NCBI GenBank assembly: GCA_025201375.1
Contig: JAIWZP010000065.1
Location: 62,001 to 126,000, forward strand
Source: Gongronella butleri
Taxonomy: Eukaryota > Mucoromycota > Mucoromycetes > Mucorales > Cunninghamellaceae
Direction: 5' to 3'
Length of the DNA stretch: 64,000 nucleotides
This document shows positions 36,250-48,650 of the stretch, piece after piece; positions within the stretch are counted from its first letter, which is position 1; each line of letters starts with the position of its first letter. Both the position numbers and the translations under genes were made by a program. The notes beneath the pieces are model-generated. The model was not told the DNA's origin. It was given only the letters and a program-made list of their open reading frames with translations, and made no database searches.

Positions 36250-36520
36250 GCGAACAAGATCAATAGACCATGATAAAAATGAAAAAAAAGAGTGGGAAAA
36301 TAAAAAAAAGCGAAAAGAAAAGGACAAAAATGGCCCACTCACCCCTCTCCCCTTTTTTTACAAAATTCTGCCAAAATCAAACTCCACGCCTGCGGAGCCC
36401 GCCGCCCCACGTGCATGAATCAGACAAGCGAATGACGTCAAACATGACCTTTTTTTTTATTGTTTTTTTGACATTTGCCACGTTGTTTTAAAAAAAAAGA
36501 GAGCACTGACTCTCATTTGC

Positions 36521-37963
36521 TCATGAGATGAAAAGCTTTTTCACTTGGTCCAAGCGGAACACTTGGCCGGTGCGTGGGCAAGTGACGAGGCCATTGGATT
36601 GCTTGGCCATCTCGTTGAGAGCCTTTTTTTTTGACAAAACGATGAATCCTTTTCCTTTTTTCCTTTTTCCATTTTTTTTTTTTTACCTGTTGGCTGTAGA
36701 CGTGTCCATTGGGGAGGAACATGGGCGGGTTGTCTTCATTCATGATATGGCCACTGATGCGGCAGACGACGGTGGAATTCACGCGGTGGCTCAATGGCAA
36801 ATGCTGAGCCAGCTGACCAAAGATGGTCTGATCACAGACGGGGCAGTTGATATTTCTGTTCTCGTGCTGGTAGCATTGGTTCGTTTTGAGGGCGGACAGG
36901 CCAGCCTGGAGGCAGATGGACAACAGCGGGTGTGGTGTGAGGGAGCACAGCGCGTAATTGTCGGCGCGGAATTGCTGGATAAGCTCTTGCCAGCGCTGTA
37001 AATCGTACATGCTGCAAAAGGGCTCGCACTGGGTATCTTTTTTATACGCGAGCAGGCCCATGGCGTCCATGATGCGCTTTTGCTCCGTCGCGTGCCACGG
37101 CACAAGGTATTTCTTTGCGTATGCCACCGCCTCCAGCAGCTTGCCGTGCCGCACCAATTCAATGTGTTCCTGGAGACGCAAATTGAACTCGAGCGTGCTC
37201 TGAAGAAAAACCAATTGAGCGTCTTTTTTTTTTCGATGTTTGATTTTTTTTTTTTTTTTACCTTTAATTTCTTCAAACTCGACCTGTTTTCTGCACACCA
37301 TTGGAGGCATTCTTTGCAGCTTTGGCGATGCAGGGACTCTTCAACCTTTTCGGACTGGCTAAAGAGCTGGATGTCGACGAATTGCTCAATGGCATTGTCT
37401 TGGGCGAATTGCTTGGCGGTGTTGGTCAGGCCCTCGCGTAGCAGATAGTCGACAATGACGCGGTTCAAGCGCACATGTGCCCACTTTTGAAACGTGGGTG
37501 TGGATGGCGTTTTGATGGATGAAATCGTGGCCAAATTGTGCAAACGCGCGTCCAGCCGCTGGATGTGATCGGCTTCTTCCTTTTGCATGCGCGTTATCTA
37601 ATACCAAAAGGGTCAATAAACTTGTTCCCACGCGACATGGGGGGCATTTACCCTCCGTTGCAGCTTGTCCATCTTCTTGACAAGATCGTCAAGCACAACC
37701 GTGGCCCTTTCCATGGGCAATTCGTTTCTTTCGGCGGCCTCGACGCACTGCTGCAGCTTGTCATTGAGGTCTGCGAGTTCCTTTTCTAGGTACTTTGTGG
37801 ACTGCCGGAAAGATTTGCGCAGCTGCTCATAGGGCACCTAGGAAAAATATAAAAAAAGGTGTGAGCACATGGCATAGCAAACACCCTTTTGCGCCTTGTT
37901 TTTTATTACCTTGATAAACGGCTGCTCAAGCTCGATGATCTGCTCTGTGTTGATATGGTTCAT
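36521..37963 (-). CDS. GID9: GID/CTLH ubiquitin ligase subunit Gid9/MAEA
   Basis: RING-type partner of Gid2/RMND5 in the GID/CTLH E3 ligase, which in yeast degrades gluconeogenic enzymes. Exons 37963-37910, 37837-37652, 37597-37262, 37199-36687 and 36622-36521 join to 396 residues, the length of human MAEA. There is an N-terminal coiled-coil region (about 20-90), LisH (RLNRVIVDYLLREGLTNTAK) and CTLH (LEFNLRLQEHIELVRHGKLL). CRA follows, and then the divergent RING with CPVCDQTI, HRVNSTVVCRISG, MFLPNGHVYS and a final CPRTGQVF. All introns are phase 0. Divergent from the P450-like fragment downstream on the plus strand. Confidence 0.95.
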
Positions 37964-38117
37964 AAAAAAAATTAAAAAGACGTGTGGTTAAAAAAAGAAG
38001 AGAGAGGCGAAAAAAAAAAAAAGCGAGCGGCCTTTTTTTTTTGTTGTTGTCCCCTGAAAGCAGCCATTTTGAACGCTGCTGACCCCATGCTGATCTCACA
38101 CGCGCTTCTCTCTTTCT

Positions 38118-38139
38118 CCCCCTCCCTCTCTCTCTCTCT

Positions 38140-38204
<65 letters not shown>
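38118..38204 (+). repeat. CT microsatellite followed by T62 run
   Basis: A C/T-rich stretch with a (CT)n run leads into 62 uninterrupted T (38143-38204), between the GID9 start and the P450-like fragment. Confidence 0.9.
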
Positions 38205-38206
<2 letters not shown>

Positions 38207-38533
38207 GCCCATTGAAGTCGGCGGATCAATGTTCAGATTGACACCATCCAAGGTAATCCTCTTTTTTTCCAGAAAGTGACAAGAAAACAGGCCGATTGCA
38301 CGTATAAGCAAGGCAACCGCGCTTTGCGCACAAAAATCCTTGCCGTCGTTGCACATGGTTACTGCTCTGTGATGAACCAAGGGGAGATTGCCTTGAATTT
38401 CGATGAACTTTAATCATGACGACAATGCAGACGGCCACAAATATGAGGTGGTGCATGACCTGATTGAGGATGCGCCATTGTATACAAATAGCTCACGCTC
38501 GTTTTTTTTCTTTTCTTTTGATTTAGGAAAAAA

Positions 38534-38806
38534 ATGCTGCTCGGCGTGGTGTATGGCCTATTGTTTATTTTGGCATTACATTATTACATTGGATCTCAAA
38601 ATTCAGATAGTTTGCCTCCGGTCGCGCCAGGCAAATTGTCTGTACTGAGGCACATTGTCCAGCTACTCAAGCCCATCGCGCCTCAAGAATTGTTTCGGCA
38701 ATGGAGCTTGAAAACGAGCTCCGTTTTCACTCTTCATCTGGGAACAAATTGGCCCTTTGATGGTGTCATGGGTGGCAAAGACTGTCAAATCGTTGAATTG
38801 GCATGA
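38534..38806 (+). pseudogene. cytochrome P450-like N-terminal fragment
   Basis: 90-codon frame starting with a membrane anchor (MLLGVVYGLLFILALHYYIG), then a proline/glycine hinge (LPPVAPGKLSVLRH), and LFRQWSLKTSSVFTLHLGT. This resembles the start of microsomal P450s, where the hinge PPGP is followed by a W-x-x-K-Y-G-x-V-F-x-L-x-x-G block. After this the frame loses similarity and stops at 38806. No heme-binding Cys motif is found downstream. It is most likely a truncated remnant. The similarity is a judgement by eye. Confidence 0.35.
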
Positions 38807-38947
38807 AATGCCTTGATTGGTGCGTGAATTGGCGTGCGCTGTGCCATGCAAGGACGGTGCCGCAGTTTTTAAATCGGGGTATAAATGCCATTTTAGCAAT
38901 CTCACCTTTCGGCTCTTCTTTTTTCTCTTCCAAAGCTCTTTATTTAT

Positions 38948-39964
38948 GCAAAGTAGACCCCCTGTAGCCAAGGTATGCGTCCTTTTCCCCATCACTCTTT
39001 TAATTGTTATGCTCACCTTTTATTTTTCTGATAGCCCGGTGCTAACGCTTCGCGCCAAGTCCAGTTGGACCAGCTTCAAAAGCGATTTTCCGCGTCGTTC
39101 AAGACGATTCAGTAAGAAACACCCGCAAAGAGTGCTTTTTGTTGGCCCCTTTTCTCAAGGAGTCTCATCACTCTTTCGTTGTTGGGTTGCTAGATCGACG
39201 GACAAGGGAACGACGGTACGTTTGGCGTTGCCGCCGTCGGACCCGGACTTTCCATTTGACTTGGAGAGCCTGTTGGTGCAATTGGAGGTGCCCGCCGCTT
39301 ACCCACGCCAACAGTGCACCCTGACGGTCCTCAACTCCGATATCCCCAAAGGATTCGCTCTGTAAGCAACATCACGACACGCGAAAAAAAGGACAAAGGG
39401 CGAATAAAAGACAAAAAAAAAGCAAAAAAGTCGCGAAACACGTCATCTGACGCTTTTCTTTTCTTTTTCTTTCCTTTTTGTCAGAAACGTCGAGCGTGGG
39501 TATGCCGAGTATGTGGGGTCGGTGGAAACGACGCTCGTGCGTCAATTTGGGTGGTTGGATCGGCAATTGGAAACATTGCTGCAGCAGCAGCCCTCGGCGG
39601 TGCAAGTTGTGCCCGCACCCAAGGTGATGGCCCCACCGTTGCCTGAACACGTGATCCAGGCCGTCAAGGCGGCGTCCGAGGCATCCAAAAAGCCGGAATT
39701 GCCGTCGGGCGTTGCGTCTGCGTTTGGCCGCCGGTCGCGCGAGGTGGATCAGCTCAAGACGCGCTTTGGCAAGGACGTGCGCGCGTCAAAGTCTGACCGC
39801 ACGCTTCTCCACCTGACCATCACGCTCAATGACCCTCAATTCAAACGCACGGACGTGTTTCCGGACCGCATTGTCCGTCTGCGTTACCACATACCCCTCC
39901 AGTACCCCTTGAGCCCCTGCTCCATCGATTTGGACTCACGTGTCGTTGACAAGCAGCTGGCCAC

Positions 39965-40027
<63 letters not shown>

Positions 40028-41456
40028 GACTCATTTTCATGGTTTTTTTTCGTGTTTTAGCCACATTGCTACGCAATTTGACCTGCACGTAGCCGCTGCG
40101 CCTGACGCATCGCTCTTTGAGCACATCAATTGGGTCAATCGACACATGCAAGCGATCCTGGATGCGCCTGTACAAGGACCCACTTCGACGGACGCAGTTG
40201 TCACGCCATTGTTGCATCTCGTGCGGCCCACACAGGCCATGGCATCGTCATCTTTGGGTTCCAATATCAAAACGACCAGCAGCCCTAGGCCAGTGGTGCG
40301 CAAATCGCTGTTTGCCGATGAAGTCGATACGAAAAATCGCCTCATCATTGTCCACGACAATAGCCAGCAGCAAGCGGCTGCTGCTGCGGTTTCTTCTTCT
40401 TCTTCCAACAATGCGGTTGTTGCCTCTATGTCTTCTTCGTCGTCTTCCAGTGACGAGGATGAGGATTCCAACGGTGACAGCGGCAGCAGCAGCGACAATG
40501 GCAGCGAAGAAGAGGAGGATGATCAGCCAACATCGTCGACCATGGCCAGTTCCACGAATTCCGGCTCAATTCGCCGCGGGACGGAGATCCGACTGGTTGA
40601 TCCTGAATTGGACAATGTGACATTGTTACGATGCGTGGTGTTGCATTTACTTGTCAAGTGCAATCGATGCAAAAACACGGTGGACGTTGAGAATATCCAA
40701 CCGAGCGCCGAAGCAGATGGTGATAGCAAGACGCGTTGGTTGCCATGCACGACGTGCCAGGCGGTGATTGGCGTCAAGTTCTTGCCGGCCATGGTCCATG
40801 CGCACGCGTCTTCCATGGGCTTTTTGCAATTGGCCGGCTGTGTCGCGTTTGATCTGCTTCCGTCGAATTTCATTGGCGCGTGCGCGGCGTGCTTGCAAGA
40901 CATGGACCATGGGTTGCGTCTTGCGCCGCATGAACGGCCTCTCACGCAGGCGTGTCGCCATTGTCACGCGAAATTCTCCATTTTGTTCAAAGATTATCGA
41001 TTTGTCCGTCTTGGTGCCGGTGGCGAGCGATTGCAGGCGGACGACCAGGTGGTGATGAAGCTCAAGAAGAAGAAGAAGCCGCAAGATATGATTCTGATGG
41101 TCGGCCAGCCATTGCCCAACCAGGGCACATGCAAACACTATGGTAAATCCAAACGCTGGTTCCGGTTCCCCTGCTGCTCCAAGCTCTATGCATGCGATGT
41201 GTGTCACGACAAGCAGGAGGATCATGTCGCAGAAACCGCACACAGACAAGTCTGCGGCATGTGCTCCAAGGAACAGACCATTGTAGGCGGCCGCCCGTGC
41301 TTGCATTGCGCTCACGAATTCGACCGCTCCCTTGGGAAAGGCGCCTTTTGGGAAGGCGGCCAGGGAGTCCGCAGCAAGCAGCTCATGAGCCGCAATGACT
41401 CTCACAAGCACAAGGGCCTCAGCAAAACAGGCTCCAAGAAACAAGACAGGTATTAA
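38948..41456 (+). CDS. CHY zinc-finger protein with long N-terminal region
   Basis: Exons 38948-38974, 39035-39111, 39194-39361, 39485-39964 and 40061-41456 join to 715 residues. The N-terminal 240 residues contain two stretches with an RWD-like pattern: LPPSDPDFPFDLESLLVQLE with VPAAYPRQQCTLTV, and RLRYHIPLQYPLSPCSIDL. A long Ser/Asp/Glu-rich low-complexity linker follows (about 320-380). Then come cysteine pairs (CNRC, CTTC, CAAC, CRHC). A CHY zinc finger starts at about residue 608, with CKHYGKSKRWFRFPCCSKLY, CDVCHDKQEDH, CGMCSKEQ and CLHC. CHY fingers bind several zinc ions and occur in Hot13-like and ubiquitin-related proteins; the role of this long fungal form is unknown to me. Intron 4 contains an A60 run. 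Confidence 0.9.
39967..40026 (+). repeat. A60 homopolymer inside an intron
   Basis: 60 consecutive A begin two bases after the GT donor of intron 4 of the CHY zinc-finger gene. Confidence 0.95.
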
Positions 41457-41619
41457 AAAAAGAAAAAAAAATGAAAAAATGAAATGAAAAAAAAGAGCAA
41501 TTGAGCACAATTGAGAGAGAGAGAGAAAGCGACCGAGTGCGCAGAGGGAGAAAAAAAATGAGGGGAAAAAAAAAAAGGGAAATTGGCATAAAAAAGAGAG
41601 AGAAAAAAAAAGGAACGCG

Positions 41620-41739
41620 TCCATATTTTTGTTCTTCATTCTCCGTTGCACTGACACAATACTCTTGATGACATTTAGGGTGGGCCTTTCTGGCAAGCAG
41701 AATCGTGACAAGCAACAGAACCAGCAAACTAGTAGCCAT
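41620..41739 (-). CDS. possible small secreted protein, first exon
   Basis: From ATG 41739 the minus frame reads MATSLLVLLLVTILLARKAH, a signal-peptide-like leader. It continues with CHQEYC and an acidic segment before running into T-rich sequence that translates as phenylalanine. No clear donor was found, so the 3' end is undefined. It overlaps the 3' side of the CHY gene only if read far downstream. Weak candidate. Confidence 0.2.
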
Positions 41740-41929
41740 GATTAGACTCTTTTTTTTCTTTTTTTTTTTTTTTTTTTTTGTAATTTTGGCTTTGCCCTTG
41801 AACATAAAGCATCTTCATTTTTGGGGCACGTTTGAAATAGGGTAGCCTGTGCAACAAAAAAGGGGGAGAGGTTTGATTGGGCGGGGTTGGTTTTGTGTGA
41901 CATGAATAACCTGACTCCCTCCTTTTGAG

Positions 41930-42337
41930 AACAGAACATTTCCCCTTTTATTTGCTCTTTTTTGCTTCTTTTTCTTCTCTGTCTCTCTCTCTTTTCCTTC
42001 TCTCTTTCTTTTTCCCCCACAAACACTGTAAACCCTTTTTTTTTTTTTACTCTCTTTTTTCTCTTTTGTCCTCATTTTTTTTCCCTCCCGCCCCGTCTTT
42101 GACACCTCTTTTTTTTTCACCCCTCACCTTTTCCCCTCTTCTTTTTCACTCTCCTCCTTACCCCTTTTTGTTTAGTCACGGTTGTTTTTCTTTTTTTGCC
42201 CTCTCTTTCTCTTTTTAACCTTTTTCCCTTGCCGTTTCTCTCTTTTTCTCTCTCTTTTTCTCCCCTTTCCGCCCCCTCTCGTGTGTCTCCCCTCTCGTCC
42301 CTCGCCCAGTGCCCCCTTCCGCCTCCTCCGTGTCCTT
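41930..42337 (+). promoter_or_regulatory. pyrimidine-rich leader of the Whi3-like gene
   Basis: About 400 bp almost wholly of C and T on the plus strand directly upstream of the ATG at 42338. The open frame that extends upstream through it (from 42182) encodes mainly Phe, Leu, Ser and Pro and is judged untranslated leader. A similar C/T-rich stretch follows the gene at 44590-44940. Confidence 0.55.
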
Positions 42338-44562
42338 ATGATTAGTGAACCGTCGCTCATTCCATACACCAACCTTTCCGACCGTGTCCATCCTTTATCA
42401 TCTTCACCGTCGGCTTTCCCCATGACCTTTTTGAACTCGCCACCGTCACACACGCCGTCCTTTCTGACAGAGGACGTCAAGACCATCTTCATTGTCGGCT
42501 TCCCCGACGATATGACCGAGCGCGAGTTTCAAAACATGTTCACCTTTTGCCCAGGCTTCGAGGCTGCCTCGCTCAAATGGCACGCCAAGGACCAGGACGA
42601 CGACAATATTCAGATAGCCACGCTCAACAGCAAAAAACAGATGGTAAGAGCCCCAAAAAAAAGAGAAAAAAGACAATTGGAAGGAGGAAAAGGTGAAATG
42701 GAAGCCATTGGAAAGCCATTGGGGCGGGTGCTCATCCAAAGAGTTGTCTCTCGATGACATTGCCTTGATCCCCATTTTATTGACAAGGAAGAAATGAAAA
42801 AAAGGGCAAAAGGAAAAAAAAAGAAACTAAATTTGTATATTTTTTTTTCCTTTTCGTTTAGATTGGCTTTGCGCGATTCCGCACACGTCGTCAAGCATTG
42901 GATGCCGTGGATGTGATTAGCGGCAAAAAAGTGGATCAAGAAAAGGGCTTCACGCTCAAAGCCGAGATGGCCAAGAAGAATCTGCATGTGAAGCGCGGGT
43001 CAGTTGCGTACCTGCCGTCGACGATTGACACGGGTAGCAGCACCACGACCAGCGGGCTGACGTCGCCGCTGGATACCAAGAAATTCGCGTTCAATGGCCA
43101 TTTCCCGGAGCCTTTTGCGTTTTCGCCATTGCCCAGCGATTTGCTTTCGCCCATCACCGACTACAAGGCGGATCCCTTTGCCATGGCGGCCGCTGAGCAA
43201 CATCCGCACCAGCAGCAGCAGCAACAGCCGCAGCAACACCAGCAGGCGTCCATGCACCCATTGCATCCGCATCCATCGCATCCATCGCAACAACAGGCAT
43301 CGCAGCAACAGCAACAAGGTCATCCTCATCAGCATCAGCATCATCATCACCCCAATACGCCCACGACGCCTGTTTTCCACGACCCACTCTTTGCGTTCCG
43401 TTCGTATTCCATTGACGGCCGAGCATCGGGCGCTACTGGCGGCGGCGTGCCTCCACCACCACCTTTTGTGCCACGCGCCAATTCAATTGCGCCGACGTTG
43501 GGCATGTCGTCGTCGCGCGTCAAATCGCCATTGCCGCCTCCCCTGCAGCAGCCGTCGTCCAATGTGCAAGGCAATGACGATCCATTCCATTACTTGTCGA
43601 AATCATCGCCTATGCCCATGGACCGTATCAATTCGCTGTTTGACGAATCGCCCTTTTTCCGCAACACGAATTCGACCTTGAATTCTTCTTCCAATGCGCA
43701 TTCCATCCATCCTCCCAGCATGCCTCCCCAGCATTACCCTCTGCATCACCCGCTCGCATCCGACATGGCCTCTCTTTCCTTGCAACAGCAGAAAAATACC
43801 CAACTCCCCGTCCATACCGTTCCTTCCTCGTCTTCCACCACCACCAGTGCTTCGTCCTCCACTTCGCCCGCATCCAATGCCACCACCGCCGCCGCCGCCG
43901 TCGGAGCCGCACCTGTGCATCCTCTTTTACATCATCATCATCCTCATCATCATCATGCCGCGCCCAATGCCGTGGCCCCAGGCGCATCTACCGCGTCCTC
44001 GTCTTCCTCCACCACAACCACAACTGCAAACACCGCAAACACCACCACTACCACCACCACCCAGCAGGCCACCAACACCGTCAATGCCTCGTCATCCTCG
44101 TTGTCGTCCACACCGCCGCCTCTTCCTCCTTCGTCATCCACCACGTTATCGTCCAATGCCTCCACCATCTCTGGCAGCGCAACAATCACCAATAACAACA
44201 ATAACAACACCAACCTGGCCGACCAGAATCCGCCTTGCAACACCCTCTACGTTGGCAATTTGCCCATCAACACCAGCGAGGACGAGCTGCGCCAACTTTT
44301 CTCAAAGTGCAATGGGTACAAGCGCATGTATTTCCGCACAAAGCCCCAGGGCCCCATGTGCTTCGTCGAATTCGAGGACGTCCAGTGCGCCACCGTCATC
44401 ATGAACGATCTGCAGGGCCACGCATTGTCCAATTCCATCAAGGGCGGCATCAGACTCTCCTTTAGCAAGAACCCACTCTTCACAAAGCCAAACAAAAACA
44501 CCAATGCCGACGCTCGCTTGCCACACCAATCAAGAGATTTCCTCTTTGATCCCACCGTCTAA
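42338..44562 (+). CDS. WHI3: Whi3-like RNA-binding protein, two RRMs
   Basis: RNA-binding protein of the fungal Whi3 type, which in yeast holds cyclin mRNA and forms cytoplasmic condensates. Exons 42338-42643 and 42862-44562 join to 668 residues. RRM1 (about 48-130) begins [20 protein letters not shown], with its RNP1 ([15 protein letters not shown]) across the intron. A long disordered middle follows, rich in Gln, His, Ser, Thr and Asn with several homopolymer runs, the kind of sequence linked to aggregation. RRM2 (about 561-640) has [20 protein letters not shown] and [13 protein letters not shown], the most diagnostic Whi3 region. ATG 42338 gives [16 protein letters not shown]. Confidence 0.9.
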
Positions 44563-45034
44563 GTTGCGAACCCCCCTCCCCATGGTGTACCTCGTTTGCC
44601 CACCTTTTTTTATTATTTATTTCAAGCATCTTTAGCACCTTTTTTTTTTATCTTCCTCTCCCTCTCTCCCATGGACTCTTTTTCTTTGGGATCCTTTCTG
44701 TCCGTGTTGTGCATGCAGGGTGTGCTCAATGCTCCCTCTTTTTTTTTTTTCTTTTTTCCCCCCGTTCTTTCATCAGTTGCATTTCAACCCTTTTTTTTCT
44801 TGCTCTCTCCCCCTCCCCCCCTTTTTTTTCTTTCTCTCTCACCCACCCCATGCACCCATTTTTTTTTGTTTCCCCCCTTTTGTCTAATCACTTTCAATTG
44901 TCCCTCTTGTCACGTTTTCCCTTTTACTCCCCGTCATGTTACTAGATACACTATTTATTTTGCAGTCCTCATTCTCTCATATATTCATATATCAGTAAAA
45001 TTCGAGCTCTCTCAAACCCAATTCAACACATGCT
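44563..45034. other. 3' region of Whi3-like gene, C/T rich
   Basis: C/T-dominated sequence without a credible coding frame; likely 3' UTR and terminator region. Confidence 0.5.
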
Positions 45035-46162
45035 TTGTTGCCGCGGCTCTCAGGCCTTGTCATTGGATCTTTGGTGCTTTTGCCCGTCCCTTTGCGATCG
45101 TGTGCACAACTCGGCGTCACACAAGGTGCCGCCGCCCACCATGAAAAAAAAAATGGACCATGCAACGTGTCAATTGAGGAGATGGCGAGCCAGGGTGAGG
45201 TGCAATTGGAAGGTCTTTTCTCTCTTTTTTCTCTTTTTTTTAATGCCTTTTCAGCACTTCTTATTATTTTTTCTTTTTCTTTTTTTTTTTTTTCTCATGT
45301 CAATGGATGGCTGGGAAGCTTGCGTCGCTCGGAAAATAGATCTCTCCAGTGTCGCTGGGGGGCACAAGGTTTGACGAAATTAGAGTTGCATGCGCACCGC
45401 CCCTTCTTTTTTTTTTTCTGCCCCGGTCCCTTGATTTTTTTTCACCGTGCCCCCCTTCCCCTCGCTTTCCCCCTGAATTATCGACGATCGCCCTACAGAG
45501 CTAATTCACATGGAGGGGAAGCCCGCATCGGCACAATGGGGACACCAAAGAAAGACGCCATCGCTTCAGTCACTTTTTTTACTTCATGGCGCTGCGCTGT
45601 GGTCCATGGTCACACACGCTGTACGTCATCACCTGCCCGAAGAAGCAGTTGGAACAACGAAGATCACCCCACCTCGCTCTCGCCCTCTTTCAATGGCGCG
45701 CTTGTTCGCGCAGCTCCTTTTTTACGCAAAAAAAGATCCCTGCGCACCAATCATCGCCGCCTGGGCCATCCATGAACCTTTTTTTTTTGTTCCATCCCAA
45801 AATTGCCAGGAATGAGCGGTTTTTTTTTTATTTTTCCCTTTTTTTTCACGCGCTCATCAAAAAGTGCAAATGGATTATTGTTTATTGCGGGCATACTGGG
45901 TTCGGCCGCCGCCCACCGCCGGGACCAAAAGCACATGGACGTCACCCCTGTCGTCATGCCGTGTCGCACTGGGCAGTACAATGAATTCGACGCACGTCGA
46001 CTTGTCGAAATCATATCAAAATTGAAATTCATTGTAAATCGCGTGAATCGCCCTCACCACCAGCGACAGCCACACTACATCGCTGAAAGCAGTGGTACAG
46101 TGCACCAGCGTCGTTCATCATCATCAGGGCCATCCAAGAAACAATTGCTTTTTGCATGTTGA
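45035..46162 (+). other. uncertain region with possible secreted-protein exons
   Basis: The plus frame from ATG 45035 opens with a signal-peptide-like leader (MLPRLSGLVIGSLVLLPVPL) and stays open for 246 codons, but crosses several T-runs. Another plus frame at 45840-46162 encodes a hydrophobic segment followed by a basic Ser/His-rich tail. I could not find a splice model that links them, and no domain is recognised. It may be a rapidly evolving gene or chance. Confidence 0.25.
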
Positions 46163-46719
46163 GCATCATTTTTGCCTGTTTCTCGTTTCTTCGTTGTTTT
46201 TTTTTTTATCAAAACCGCTGTCGCGCCCTGCACTTATATATTGTTAGTCTGTTGTCAGTAGCCTCATGAAAAGGTCTCCCTATTTTTTTTTTCTTTTGGT
46301 CGGCCAAATGAGCATGCAAAATGACGCAAAAGCACGGACCATGCGATAAAGGGCTTGGAAACACGCCTATTGGCGCCCACCCTGCGATGAGCCAAGATTG
46401 CATGGCTCGCGTCCTGTCCTTGGCAACCGTGTGTGTTCGTACAGCATCGCGTTCAGGCATTTTGGGGCGGTGTTCAAACGCGCTTGACGCAATTTAGGAT
46501 TTTTACGAGGTTCCAAGCGGATTCTTGAGCGCGCACAGCGCACGCGAGCTTTGTTTGGCCTTGTCAGCCTCTGTTTGTCGCGTATCATGCACAAATATCG
46601 GGATCGACCACGAGAAAATCGCGACTGGCGCGTTTTTGATGAATTTTGGTCGTTTTTTCGTAAAACCACAGCCTACAATGCGATATACTCTTTAAGCCTC
46701 TACTCCAAGGTGCTCTCGT
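46163..46719. other. intergenic, no gene seen
   Basis: No frame with motifs or splice support on either strand. Confidence 0.45.
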
Positions 46720-47410
46720 TCAGGTTAGCCCGCTCTTGATGCGCCGCGGTCACTCGATCGCGCTCAATCACTATTTTCAAAAACCACGGATTTTCCAAGG
46801 GTTACAGTCATGGACTTGAAAATGGTCAAGCTTAAGTCCTCAGATCGCCGTGCCCTTTAACGTAAGGAAAGAACGTCTCGTTTATCCGCAAAAAAACACA
46901 TTAAAAACCAAGGATCCAAGAACTAGTTTCCGCGTAAATCGCAAAAAGCTGCAAATTTTCATCGCAGGGCAAACTCAACGAGAAATGAACGCAGCGCCTT
47001 GAAAGTCTCTTCATCGGAAAGAGCATGGCTTGCGGCGCACAGGAACATCAATGATCAATAAAAAAGTGACTTTTTGGCATTTTTGACACGATTTCAACCC
47101 CATTATCAATTTTCGACGCGTGATAAACCGCGTCAGGCGTCGAATGACACGCGTCCGTCCCTTATCAATTTCATGCACCTGGCATCTCCCCTGCCAATGG
47201 ACACGTCGACGCGTCTCCATGAGCGCGTTCTTCCTGCGCTAATCGCAATTGAATTTTAACCAAAAAACAATCATTGCTTATCACTGGCAAGATGGATCCC
47301 GCTCTTTTTTGGCTTTTCTGCCGGTTTCTCAATGTCGGCTTTTCTGTGTGTAAGTTTGACAGGATTCTGGGAACTTGAATTTTCGATTTTGTTTCTGGCA
47401 GCTCGCCACG
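46720..47410 (+). repeat. dispersed repeat, copy E
   Basis: Plus-strand copy. Landmarks in order are a CGCCGCGGTCACTCGATCGCGC block, TTTTCCAAGGGTTACAGTC, GGAAAGAGCATGGCTTGC, GATAAACCGCGTCAGGCGTCG, GACACGTCGACGCGTC, CTTTTTTGGCTTTTC, and GTAAGTTTGACAGGATTCTGG. Followed within about 500 bp by another direct copy. Confidence 0.65.
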
Positions 47411-47929
47411 AAAAAAAATTGAATGGCGACTGACGCGCTCCCATGCTCTGTTACGGGCACCAGAGGTAATCCACTTTGTATTTTTTGGCCTCGCGCTTTC
47501 ACTTTAGACGCGTTTCGGAACTTCAACGAGCCTGCTTTGCAAAAAGTTTTATTTTACATGCTATTGTATGCAGTCTTTCGACAAAATCTCAGTATCGCCT
47601 TTGCTTTGAAACCTCGAACATTTTACCATGCTTCATGCGTCCAGAATGCATGACTGGTCCAAACTTGAAGGAGATCAAAGCACCGTAACATCAGCAATTG
47701 GCGAAATCTTATTTTTTGACATGGATGCCTTGCGCAGAACCCACTTGGGCTAATGAGCAATCCAGCCCGCTGTCTATGTTTTAGAGTTCTGTCATGGTAG
47801 CAGCGCGCTGCATTTTCAAACCAGAGATGGACCTTTTTCTTGCCGAGGAAATCGCAATTAGCACTTTTCCCCTGTATTTTCGTCATTTTTCGATGAATTT
47901 CCAACCCGAAAGGCGACCAGCTCAATGAA

Positions 47930-48650
47930 TTTATTCTTCCAATGCTTCTCGTTTAAATGAGCTCGCACACGCGACGCTGCGGCTACTGGATCCGCGTGCA
48001 ATCACCATTTTCAAAAACATGATATTTCCAAGGAGTGCAGTCGAGGATTTGAAAAATGCAAAATTTCGGTCCTCTGATCACCACTCCGTTCAAAAACATG
48101 GTAAATGCCTCTCATTCACCGACAGAAACGCAATAAAAACCGAGAGTCCATTGACTGGTTTTGGGGCAAAACGCGTTTTTCTGCTATTTTTCGCCGCAAG
48201 GTAAACTCGACGAGAATTGACCACAGTGTCTTGAAATAAACATTATCAGAAAGAGCACAGCTTACTGTGTACGTGGATGCCGGTGATCTACGAAAATGAT
48301 GTCTCCAGCTGACTTCAATATGCAGCAAAATTTGGCTGTACCACTTTGACGCGTCAGATATCGCGATGACGACGCCACACGCGCTCCTTACACTTGTCAT
48401 ATTCATGCGCCTGATGCGTGCCTTCATGGCGGATGCGTCGGCACAGCTCCATGAACACGTTTTTCCAGTGCAGTTCGCCGTTGAAATTAAATCTAAAATG
48501 GCTTATTGCTCGTCAACAAACAGGTCGACCTCGCTCCTTTTTGGCGTTTTTCGCGATTTCTCCCTTTGGTTCTTCTTGTGTGCAAGTTTGGTGGAAATAG
48601 GCAGACTCATTTTTCAATTTTTGTTTCGCGGGCTTGCCTCAGCTAATTTT
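47930..48650 (+). repeat. dispersed repeat, copy F
   Basis: Direct neighbour of copy E with the same landmark order, including GAGCTCGCACACGCGACGCT, CAGAAAGAGCACAGC, GAAATTAAATCTAAAATGGC and a GCAAGTTTGGTGG end. No coding frame is shared with other copies. Confidence 0.65.

Noticed and set aside
42182..42337. N-terminal extension of the Whi3-like frame
   Set aside because: It encodes a Phe/Leu/Pro-rich stretch from a pure pyrimidine leader; ATG 42338 gives a normal N-terminus.
44596..45144. 182-codon plus frame after the Whi3-like gene
   Set aside because: Mostly Phe, Ser and Pro from C/T-rich sequence, with no motifs.
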